64,000 nucleotides of DNA from assembly GCA_022792175.1 (NCBI GenBank), contig JAAWAN010000024.1:27383-91382 (forward strand), read 5' to 3'. Origin of the DNA: Provencibacterium sp. GTDB lineage: Bacteria > Bacillota > Clostridia > Oscillospirales > Ruminococcaceae. Below the pieces are notes generated by a model. That model saw nothing but the letters and a program-made list of their open reading frames with translations. It was not told where the DNA came from and made no database searches. The number at the start of each line of letters is the position of its first letter. The stretch's first letter is position 1. The position numbers and the translations under genes are program-made. Shown here piece by piece: positions 24,172 to 31,857 of this stretch.

Positions 24172-26274
24172 TCAGTCATCCTCAATCTCCGGGACTCTCC
24201 AGTCATCTTCATCATCATCCGGCAGGGCCGTTTCCGGAGAATTTTCCGGCACGCTTTCCGGCAGCCCATCCTGGAAGAAGCTGCTGTTGTCCACCACCTT
24301 TGCGTGGCTCTCGTCATCAAAATTCACCAGGTATTCCTGATAGAGCATTCCGTTAATGCGTACCTGCAGCGTCATCACGCCATAGCCCTCATAGATTTTG
24401 CGCCACTGTACGCTGCTCGGATCGGTGCCCGGCGTGAGCTTGGCCTCGTGAACCAGCTGCCCATCCAGCCAGGCCTCTACAATCAGCAGATCGGAAAGCT
24501 TGGGCAGCGTTATGACAATGGCCAGGCGCTTGCTCTCCTCCGCGCCGCCGCTGACATCCACATCAATCGTCGCGCCCTGAGCCACCTCCGAGCCGGGCTC
24601 CGGCATCTGCTCAACGACCGTTCCGCGCTCCAGATCGCTTTCCACCGTCGTCGTCCGGCCGATGCTGATCGAAAGGTTTTTGAGAAAACGCTTGGCATCG
24701 GTCAGCTTCATGCCGGTTATATCCGGCACCTGGATAAGCTTATTCTCCCGACCCATGCTGACAAATACCTGAATGGCTGTATCCGAATTCACCTGCTCGT
24801 TGGCGGGCGGATCGGTTTTTACGACATATCCTTCGGCAATGTTGTCATCATAAATGCGCATCTCCTCATAATTTTTCAGCCCGTTTTTCTCCAGAACCTC
24901 ATAGGCCTCGTTCGACTCCATGCCGGAGAGATCGCGCAGGGTTACCTGCTGCGCGCCCGCCGAAACGGTGACCTGTATCGTTGAGCCCTTTTTCATGCTG
25001 CGGCCCGCGCGGGGGTTCTGCTCGAAAATGATATCCTCCTCAAAGTCGTTATTAAACTCCACCGTTTGCACAATGCGGATGTCGTTTTCCACATAGGTGC
25101 TGTCATACTTCACCGTACTGAATTTTTTGCCGATAAGGTCGGGAACGGGAATCGAGTCCACCGTCTGAAAGGGGTTGTTAAAATAAAACATCGTTCCGAC
25201 AAATATTCCGGAAACGAGAACGAAGGCCACCGTAATCCCGGTCAGAACGGAGAGAAAGGGGATGCGCGGACGCTCCTCCTCTTCTTCCTCCTCCTGCGGC
25301 TCGATATCCGCCTGCTCCTTTTCGGAGCGTATGGCGCGGGTTTTCTCCTTCCCGCGCTTTTTTTTGCGGCGCCAGCCGCCCTCCTGCTCCTCCTCGGATG
25401 CAATGTGCACCTCCCTGCCCAGATACTTATAGGCAAAGCTGATGGAGGGGTTGCGCTTAAATTCATCAATATCCCGCAGCATCTCCGCCGCCGACTGATA
25501 GCGGCGGGCGGGGTCCTTCTGCATGGCGCGCATGGTGATTGCCTCGAGCCCCTCCGGAATATCGGGATTAAGGGTACAGGGGCGGGCAGGCTCCAGCTGA
25601 ATCTGCTTTAACGCCACTGAGACGGGCGTATCCGCATCAAACGGCAGGCGGCCGGTCAGCATTTCATACATCATGACGCCGAGCGAATAGATATCCGTCT
25701 TTTCATCGGTCGCCCCGCCCTGCGCCTGCTCGGGGCTGATATAGTGCACCGAGCCAATGGCGCGGTCGGTAATCGTGCGGGTGTTACTGCGCGCAAAGCG
25801 GGCAATCCCGAAATCGGTGACCTTGATGGTACCATCCGAAAGCAGCATCATATTCTGCGGCTTGACATCGCGGTGGACGATGCCGTTGTCGTGCGCATGC
25901 TGCAGCGCGCGCAGAATCTGAACGGTGAAATGCACCGTCTCCTTCCAGCCCAGGCGTCCCTGCCGGTCGATAAACTCCTTGAGGGTAATCCCGTCGATGT
26001 ACTCCATGACGATGGAGTACATGCGCGGGGAGAAGCTGACGTCATACACCTTTACGATGTTCGGATGGGAAAGGGTAGCTACCGCTTTGGATTCATTGCG
26101 GAACCGGCGCAGGAATTCCTCGTTATCCATATATTCCTCGCGCAGGATTTTAACTGCCACCCAGCGGTTTTCCGCAAGATCGACCGCCTTATAAACGTTC
26201 GCCATACCGCCGACGCCGGTCAGCTCCCGAATCTCATAGCGCCCATCCAGCCGCTTTCCAATGTATTTATCCAT
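24172..26274 (-). CDS. prkC: Ser/Thr protein kinase with PASTA domains (PrkC/PknB type)
   Basis: A 700-residue membrane kinase. Kinase domain 10-270 with VKILREEY (catalytic Lys), HRDVKPQNMM and DFGIA; a basic/acidic juxtamembrane linker (about 285-340) with long Glu and Lys/Arg runs; one TM helix (about 342-364); three PASTA domains outside the cell (IPVPDLIG, VTLRDLSG, VPDITGM starts); a C-terminal extension of about 150 residues rich in Asp/Glu. PASTA kinases sense muropeptides or lipid II and control cell wall growth and spore germination. It is coupled with the phosphatase gene prpC upstream. Confidence 0.95.
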   Translation of the reverse strand: MDKYIGKRLDGRYEIRELTGVGGMANVYKAVDLAENRWVAVKILREEYMDNEEFLRRFRNESKAVATLSHPNIVKVYDVSFSPRMYSIVMEYIDGITLKEFIDRQGRLGWKETVHFTVQILRALQHAHDNGIVHRDVKPQNMMLLSDGTIKVTDFGIARFARSNTRTITDRAIGSVHYISPEQAQGGATDEKTDIYSLGVMMYEMLTGRLPFDADTPVSVALKQIQLEPARPCTLNPDIPEGLEAITMRAMQKDPARRYQSAAEMLRDIDEFKRNPSISFAYKYLGREVHIASEEEQEGGWRRKKKRGKEKTRAIRSEKEQADIEPQEEEEEEERPRIPFLSVLTGITVAFVLVSGIFVGTMFYFNNPFQTVDSIPVPDLIGKKFSTVKYDSTYVENDIRIVQTVEFNNDFEEDIIFEQNPRAGRSMKKGSTIQVTVSAGAQQVTLRDLSGMESNEAYEVLEKNGLKNYEEMRIYDDNIAEGYVVKTDPPANEQVNSDTAIQVFVSMGRENKLIQVPDITGMKLTDAKRFLKNLSISIGRTTTVESDLERGTVVEQMPEPGSEVAQGATIDVDVSGGAEESKRLAIVITLPKLSDLLIVEAWLDGQLVHEAKLTPGTDPSSVQWRKIYEGYGVMTLQVRINGMLYQEYLVNFDDESHAKVVDNSSFFQDGLPESVPENSPETALPDDDEDDWRVPEIEDD

Positions 26275-26310
26275 TCATCACCATTCCTCTCAGGGAAGCC
26301 GCAGCGCGGC

Positions 26311-27045
26311 CTAGCACGCGCTAACGAGCACGGCGGTCACATTATCCGCTCCGCCCTGGCTGAGCGCAAAATCGATCAGCGGCTGCGCGCTACCCCGCTT
26401 CAGGCAGTCGTTCACCTGCGTGGCAACCTTCTCCGCCTTCAGGTAGTTGGAGAGCCCGTCTGAGCAGAGCAGCAGCGCGCCGCATTCGGGAAAGGGGTAT
26501 TCCGCATAATCCGCCTCCACCCGCGGGGCGACGCCGACCGCCCGGGTAATATAGTGCTTCTGCGGATGTACCTCCGCCTCATCGGGCGTCAGCTCCCCGC
26601 GGTCAACAAGCATCTGTACCATCGAATGGTCGCGGGTGAGCTGGGTGGCCTCCTCCCCCTCAATCATGTAAATCCGGCTGTCCCCCACATGGGCGATATG
26701 AAACATATGGCCGCTGACCACGGCGAGAACGAGCGTGCTGCCCATGCCGGAAAAATCCGGATCGTTCTGCGCCTGTTCATAAACAATGGCGTTCGCCGCG
26801 CTGATGGCGGAAAGCATCAGCGAGCGGATGGAGTTTACCCCCATATCCGGCCGCAGGCTCTTTTTTAAACACCGGTCAACCACCTCGGTTGTCACCGCCG
26901 CCGCGATATCGCCTGCCTTCTCGCCGCCCATTCCGTCGCAGACCATAGCATAGCCCAAATCCTCCTGCAGAATGCTGCAGCGGAAAATATCCTGGTTCTG
27001 CGGCCGGACCGCGCCCTTATGTGTTTCTCCCGTTACTTTCAGCAC
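26311..27045 (-). CDS. prpC: PP2C-type Ser/Thr phosphatase (PrpC/Stp)
   Basis: A 244-residue metal-dependent phosphatase. Motifs: VRPQNQDIF, the metal-binding VCDGMGGEKAGDIAA, HVGDSRIY, LTRDHSMVQ, LLLCSDGLSNYL and GGADNVTAVL, all with the expected Asp ligands. It removes phosphates placed by PrkC. It begins one base after rlmN ends and precedes prkC by 36 bp, the usual pair order. Confidence 0.96.
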   Translation of the reverse strand: MLKVTGETHKGAVRPQNQDIFRCSILQEDLGYAMVCDGMGGEKAGDIAAAVTTEVVDRCLKKSLRPDMGVNSIRSLMLSAISAANAIVYEQAQNDPDFSGMGSTLVLAVVSGHMFHIAHVGDSRIYMIEGEEATQLTRDHSMVQMLVDRGELTPDEAEVHPQKHYITRAVGVAPRVEADYAEYPFPECGALLLCSDGLSNYLKAEKVATQVNDCLKRGSAQPLIDFALSQGGADNVTAVLVSAC

Positions 27046-27046
27046 C

Positions 27047-28087
27047 TCATAACCCCTCCCTTGCCGCCGTCTCCCGTCTCAGCTGCCCGCAGGCGGCGCT
27101 GATATCGCTGCCCAGCTCCCGGCGGATGGTTGCATTTAGCCCCCCGCGCACGAGCAGCGCCTGAAAACGCTCAATCGCCTCCCGGCTGCCCCGCCGGCAA
27201 TCCCGCTCCGCCACCTCGTTGACCGGAATCAGGTTCACATGGCAGTTCTGCCCGCGCAGCAGGGCACAGAGCTTTTTAGCCTGTGCGGGCGAGTCATTTT
27301 CCCCTGCAATGAGCGCATATTCATAGGAAACCCGACGTCCGGTGCGCTCGAAATACCGGCGGCAGGCAGCCATTAATTCCTGCATCGGATACTTTTTTGC
27401 AATGGGCATAATCCTTTTTCGGGTCTCGTCATCCGGCGCATGCAGCGAAACGGAAAGGGTCAGCCCCAGCCGCTCGCCGGAAAGCCTGTCTATCTCCGGA
27501 ACCAGCCCGCAGGTGGATAAGGAGACATGCCTTAAACTCAGGTTCATTCCCTCCGGGGCCGAAAGAAGAGAAAGAAATTTCAGTACGTTCTCATAATTAT
27601 CGAGCGGTTCGCCGATTCCCATGAGTACTACGCCGCCTATCTTTTCCCCACAAAAGCGCTCGAGCGCGTAAACCTCATCCAGCATTTCGCCCGGAGTAAG
27701 GCCGCGCACCAGCCCGCCTAGCGTGGAGGCGCAGAAGCGGCAGCCCATCCGGCAGCCGACCTGGGTCGATATGCAGACGGTGTTGCCATAGCGGTAGCGC
27801 ATGAGCACCGCCTCGACCGCGCCCCCGTCCTGCAGCCCCAACAGCAGCTTCTCGGTGCCGTCCAGCTTCGAAACCTGACGGCGCAGGCAGCAGAGCGCCG
27901 TCAGTGAAAAGCGCTCGCTGAGCTCCTGCCGCAGCGCCTTCGGCAGGTTTTCCATCTGCTCAAAGGAGAGCACCCTCTTTTCATGCAGCCATTGATAGAC
28001 CTGCCTGGCCCGGTAGCCCGGCTGGCCGAGGGCATGCAGCGCCTCCCCCAGCTCCAAAAGGGTCATCGACTTTACATCCGGCTTCAT
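27047..28087 (-). CDS. rlmN: 23S rRNA (adenine-2503-C2)-methyltransferase RlmN
   Basis: A 346-residue radical SAM enzyme. The cluster motif CRMGCRFCAS is complete, with GIGEPLDNY and the resolving cysteine near the C-terminus (SAACGQL). RlmN methylates A2503 of 23S rRNA and A37 of some tRNAs by a two-cysteine ping-pong mechanism. It overlaps the end of rsmB by 4 bp (ATGA). Confidence 0.96.
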   Translation of the reverse strand: MKPDVKSMTLLELGEALHALGQPGYRARQVYQWLHEKRVLSFEQMENLPKALRQELSERFSLTALCCLRRQVSKLDGTEKLLLGLQDGGAVEAVLMRYRYGNTVCISTQVGCRMGCRFCASTLGGLVRGLTPGEMLDEVYALERFCGEKIGGVVLMGIGEPLDNYENVLKFLSLLSAPEGMNLSLRHVSLSTCGLVPEIDRLSGERLGLTLSVSLHAPDDETRKRIMPIAKKYPMQELMAACRRYFERTGRRVSYEYALIAGENDSPAQAKKLCALLRGQNCHVNLIPVNEVAERDCRRGSREAIERFQALLVRGGLNATIRRELGSDISAACGQLRRETAAREGL

Positions 28088-29409
28088 TTCGCCGCCCCCT
28101 TTCCAAAGCAGGCACGGCGGGCGATGCGGGCGATAAAGAACCCATCCCCCTGCTCTCCCGGAAAAAAGGTGCGCTGCCAGCTGCCGCCCAGCAGCGGATG
28201 CGGCGCTTCACTAAACTCCGGATGCTCTCCTAAAAAGCGCTCCACCAGCCGCTCATTTTCCTGCGGCAGCAGCGTGCAGGTCGCATAGACCAGCAGGCCG
28301 CCTTCCTGACAATATTTTGCCGAGGTTTCCAAAATTTTATACTGCAGCTGAGGCAAAAGCGCCATCCCCTCGACCGGCTTATATTTAATCTCTGGCTTGC
28401 GGCGCAGAATCCCCAGCCCGCTGCAGGGTACATCGCAGAGAACCCGGTCGAATTTTGTAAACTTTTCGTTATATATGGACGCATCCTGTACAACAGGTAT
28501 AATCGAATGCAGCCCCAGGCGGGCGGCCCCCTGTCTAATCAGCTCCACCTTGTGGGGGTGGATATCGCAGCAGACCAGCTCCCCGCGGTCCTCCATCTCC
28601 TGGGCCATGGTAAAGCTTTTCCCGCCTGGCGCCGAGCAGACATCGAGCACCCGCATGCCCGGGCGCGCATCCACCGCCTGCGCGCAGAGCTGGCAGATAA
28701 GATCCTGTACATGAAAAAGCCCCTGCGAAAAGGCGGGCAGCTCTGCGAGCGAGCCCGTGTTCTCCAAAAACAGCGCATCCGGATGAAGGGGCACGCGCTT
28801 TACACCGATGCCGCAGGCCGAAAGCGCCTCCCCCAGTCTGTCCGCGCAGGTGCGCAGCGTATTCACCCGAATGCACAGCGGCGCCTTTTCAAGCGACTGG
28901 CGCAGCAGCTGCCCGGCGCGCTCCTGCCCGAGCGCTTCCTGCAGCAGCAGGACAAGCGGACGGGGGGCGGAATAGAGCACCGAAAGCCTGTCAAGCTCAT
29001 CCCCTTCGCAGGGAGGAATGGCACAGTTATCCCGCAGAAAGGAGCGCAAAACGCCGTTGACGAAGGCCTTCGCGCTGCTTTTGCGGGCATATGCGCACAG
29101 GCGCACGCTCTCATCCACCGCCGCGCGGGCCGGGACCGACTGGAAATAAAGCAGCTGACAAACCCCCATGCGCAGAATACAGCGCACCTCGGCATCCAGC
29201 TTTTCCAGCGGACGGGAGAGATAATGGCGCAGCAGGTGGTCGGCCGTCAACTGCCGCTCGATAACGCTGCGGCAGAGTGCACTCACAAAGCTGCGCTCCT
29301 GCGCGTTCAGCCGCGCATGGCGCAGCCGCTTTTCGAGAACAATGCCTAAATAGCCGCCGCGCTCCACCTGCAGCAGCACATCGAGCGCCGCCGTGCGCTG
29401 TGTCTCCAT
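28084..29409 (-). CDS. rsmB: 16S rRNA (cytosine-967-C5)-methyltransferase RsmB
   Basis: A 441-residue protein. N-terminal NusB-like RNA-binding domain (about 1-135), then a SAM-dependent methyltransferase domain with LDVCSAPGGKS, the catalytic cysteines in CDVPCSGLG and a YATCTL motif. It methylates C967 of 16S rRNA. Its start follows yugP by 66 bp on the same strand. Confidence 0.96.
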   Translation of the reverse strand: METQRTAALDVLLQVERGGYLGIVLEKRLRHARLNAQERSFVSALCRSVIERQLTADHLLRHYLSRPLEKLDAEVRCILRMGVCQLLYFQSVPARAAVDESVRLCAYARKSSAKAFVNGVLRSFLRDNCAIPPCEGDELDRLSVLYSAPRPLVLLLQEALGQERAGQLLRQSLEKAPLCIRVNTLRTCADRLGEALSACGIGVKRVPLHPDALFLENTGSLAELPAFSQGLFHVQDLICQLCAQAVDARPGMRVLDVCSAPGGKSFTMAQEMEDRGELVCCDIHPHKVELIRQGAARLGLHSIIPVVQDASIYNEKFTKFDRVLCDVPCSGLGILRRKPEIKYKPVEGMALLPQLQYKILETSAKYCQEGGLLVYATCTLLPQENERLVERFLGEHPEFSEAPHPLLGGSWQRTFFPGEQGDGFFIARIARRACFGKGAAK

Positions 29410-29475
29410 CCCGTCCCCTCCTTTCGGACAAATATCTGTAAAAACGCGGATGAATTCTACAATCCGTCAAAATTT

Positions 29476-30177
29476 TCAGTCATCCCGCCGGCGGCCGAAA
29501 CGCAGCAGCAGGCGCAGAAGCTGCATGAGCGACAGAATGAGTGCCGCCACATAGGTGAGCGCGGCGGCGGTCAGCACTCTGCGCGCGCCCCGGCGCTCCT
29601 CACCCTCTAAAAGCGACTGCTCATCGATAACCGCCAGCGCACGCGAGGAGGCATTCAGCTCTACCGGCAGGGTAACCAGCTGAAAGAGGGCAATACCGGA
29701 AAAAAGCAGAATGCCGATATTGACCAGCGGCTGAAAGCCGACGATAAAGCCCAGCAGAATCAGCGGCATCGAAAGGCGGGAGCCGAAATTGGTAACCCCC
29801 ACCAGCGAATTGCGCAGCCGGATGGGCAGATAGCCCATCGCATACTGAACGGCATGCCCCGCCTCATGCGCAGCAACCCCGACTGCCGCGACGGTCGGAG
29901 AGGAATAGACGCTGTTTGAAAGGCGGATAACGTTGCTTTTCGGGTCATAATGGTCGGTCAGATTGCCGCCGATATGCTCAATGCGCACCCCGGCAAGGCC
30001 GTTTGCATCGAGAATGGCGCGCGCGGCCTGCGCGCCGGTCATCCCGCGGCCGGTGCGCACCCGGGAATAACGGGAAAAGGCAGAAGAAACGCCCGCCTGT
30101 GCCAGTGCTGTCAGAATCAGCGCGGGAACGATCAGAATGATATACAGCGGGTCAAAATAGAAATACCCTAAATGCAC
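29476..30177 (-). CDS. Membrane zinc metallopeptidase (YugP family)
   Basis: A 233-residue membrane protein with N-terminal helix, the zinc-protease motif AAHEAGHAVQY, and three more membrane helices. Family members are of unknown substrate; they resemble HtpX-like proteases. A GTG start at 30177 is chosen because AGGGAGG lies 9 bases upstream and the resulting start (HLGYFYFDPLYIILI) matches the family; the frame from 30216 includes this ribosome site. It lies between fmt and rsmB, a common clostridial order. Confidence 0.88.
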   Translation of the reverse strand: MHLGYFYFDPLYIILIVPALILTALAQAGVSSAFSRYSRVRTGRGMTGAQAARAILDANGLAGVRIEHIGGNLTDHYDPKSNVIRLSNSVYSSPTVAAVGVAAHEAGHAVQYAMGYLPIRLRNSLVGVTNFGSRLSMPLILLGFIVGFQPLVNIGILLFSGIALFQLVTLPVELNASSRALAVIDEQSLLEGEERRGARRVLTAAALTYVAALILSLMQLLRLLLRFGRRRDD

Positions 30178-30269
30178 GGAGAATCGCCTCCCTGTAAGCC
30201 CATGCGGCAAGTTCATTTCCGGGGTGAATTTCCCGCTGGAGGAAACACTTCTATTATACCCCGAAGTGA

Positions 30270-31196
30270 TTAACGTTCCGTGAAAAAATCATGAGGTTTT
30301 ATGCGGTAGCCGTTCATAAAGGCGCCGCCGTCCATGCGCCCCTTGCCCTCCGGCTGAACGGTGACGAGCTCGAGCGCCCCTTCCCCGCAGGCAACGGCGA
30401 GCGCCCCCTCTGCCGCGAGGACCTCGCCGGGGGAGCCGCAAAGCGCCAGCATCCGGCTGGCATGCACCTTAAGCAGCCGGCCGTTCCAGTGGGTGTAGGC
30501 GGCCGGCCAGCCGGCCAGGCCGCGCACCTGATTGTGCAGCTCTGCCGCCGGGCGGGAAAAGTCAAGCTTCCCCATCTCTTTTCTGAGGATGGGCGCAAGC
30601 GTCGCCTCCTCCTCCTTTTGGGGGGTGCGCGTCACCTCCCCCTTTTCAAAGAGGCGCAGCGTTTGGGAAATGCACTCTGCCCCGAGCGGCGAAAGCCGGT
30701 CGAAGAGTTCGGGCGCGGTCTCCTCCGGCCCAATGGGCGTCTGTATCTGCAAAATAATATCGCCGGTATCCAGTCCCTCGGCCATAAACATGCTGGTGAC
30801 GCCGGTTATCTTCTCTCCGCTCAGCACGCTCCACTGCACCGGCGCGGCTCCGCGGTATTTGGGCAGCAGCGAGGCATGCAGGTTGATGCAGCCGAGAGCC
30901 GGCGCCTGCAGAATATCCGGCGGCAGAATCCGCCCATAGGCGACGACGACGGCGAGCGCAGGCGCCATTTCGCAAATCTCCCGCGCGACCGTTCCATCGC
31001 GCAGCTTTGTAGGCTGGCGCACGGGGATGCCCTTTTCGGCCGCCAGCACCTTTACCGGCGGCGGCATGAGATGCAGGCCGCGCCCCACCGGCTTATCCGG
31101 CTGGGTGTAGACGGCGGCTATCTCGTGCCCGTCATCCATCAGGCGCTGCAAAACCGGGACGGCGAACTGCGGCGTCCCCATAAAAACCAGCTTCAA
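30270..31196 (-). CDS. fmt: Methionyl-tRNA formyltransferase
   Basis: A 308-residue enzyme. N-terminal formyltransferase domain with FMGTPQFAVPVL, NLHASLLPKYRGAAPVQW (catalytic Asn/His) and SMFMAEGLDTGDI; C-terminal OB-like tRNA-binding domain. It formylates initiator Met-tRNA with 10-formyl-THF. The def gene lies 12 bp upstream, so initiation formylation and deformylation are in one transcript. Confidence 0.97.
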   Translation of the reverse strand: MKLVFMGTPQFAVPVLQRLMDDGHEIAAVYTQPDKPVGRGLHLMPPPVKVLAAEKGIPVRQPTKLRDGTVAREICEMAPALAVVVAYGRILPPDILQAPALGCINLHASLLPKYRGAAPVQWSVLSGEKITGVTSMFMAEGLDTGDIILQIQTPIGPEETAPELFDRLSPLGAECISQTLRLFEKGEVTRTPQKEEEATLAPILRKEMGKLDFSRPAAELHNQVRGLAGWPAAYTHWNGRLLKVHASRMLALCGSPGEVLAAEGALAVACGEGALELVTVQPEGKGRMDGGAFMNGYRIKPHDFFTER

Positions 31197-31208
31197 GCGC
31201 TTTCCCTC

Positions 31209-31673
31209 CTATTTCTCCTCTTCATCGAGCATCTCTTCGGCAATATCCTTAAAAAGCCTGCCCTCCAGGTGGTCTATTTCATGGCAGAAGGCGCGGGCCA
31301 GAAGGTCCTCCCCGGAAACGGTGAAGGGCTTCCCGTTGCGGTCAAAGGCGCGCACCTTCACCTTGCGGGGCCGGGTAACAATCCCATACTGTCCCGGGCA
31401 GGAGAGACAGCCCTCGTTGCCGGTCTGCTTGCCGCTCTGCGAAACAATTTCGGGATTACAGAGCTCAATGAGCCCCTCCCCGACATCGATAACGACCACC
31501 CGGCGCAGAATCCCCACCTGCGGGGCGGCGAGCCCGACGCCGTTTCCGCTGCCATAAAGGGTATCGCGCATATCGTCGAGCAGCTCCCAGAGCTTCCCAT
31601 CAAACTGTTCCACCGGGCGGCACTTCTTGCGAAGCACCTCATCCCCCTCCACTACAATCCTGCGTTTCGCCAA
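31209..31673 (-). CDS. def: Peptide deformylase
   Basis: A 154-residue metallopeptidase that removes the formyl group from nascent proteins. The three motifs are present: GVGLAAPQVG, EGCLSCPG (metal-binding Cys) and CHEIDHLEG (HExxH). I place the start at a TTG (31673): it gives AKRRIVVEGDEVLRKKC, the usual first residues of the family, and AAAGGA lies 8 bases upstream. ATG codons at 31682 and 31700 are in frame but fit the ribosome site less well. Confidence 0.92.
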   Translation of the reverse strand: MAKRRIVVEGDEVLRKKCRPVEQFDGKLWELLDDMRDTLYGSGNGVGLAAPQVGILRRVVVIDVGEGLIELCNPEIVSQSGKQTGNEGCLSCPGQYGIVTRPRKVKVRAFDRNGKPFTVSGEDLLARAFCHEIDHLEGRLFKDIAEEMLDEEEK

Positions 31674-31758
31674 AAAACTCATCCTTTCCAAAAGTAACAT
31701 CTATAAAAAATCCCTGTCTAGCTACTCTGTCCATCCCCGGCCAACGTGAAAGGGGGGC

Positions 31759-31789
31759 CATGGGGGAAAACGGCCTATTTTCCCCCATG
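31759..31789. repeat. Perfect palindrome between priA and def
   Basis: CATGGGGGAAAA, 7-base loop, TTTTCCCCCATG: 12 bp without mismatch in a 184-bp gap inside the long operon. It has no terminal T-run on the minus strand, so it may be a processing or attenuation structure, not a full terminator. Weaker GC hairpins lie at 31800-31855. Confidence 0.45.
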
Positions 31790-31857
31790 AGGCATCTTCC
31801 GCGCAAGCGGAAAGGCCGAAAGCCGGCTCTTTTGGCCGGGCGCCCGGAGCCATGCGC

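Noticed and set aside
30291..31697. Plus-strand 468-codon frame over fmt and def
   Set aside because: Runs through two conserved genes and their gap on the other strand; no motif or ribosome site.
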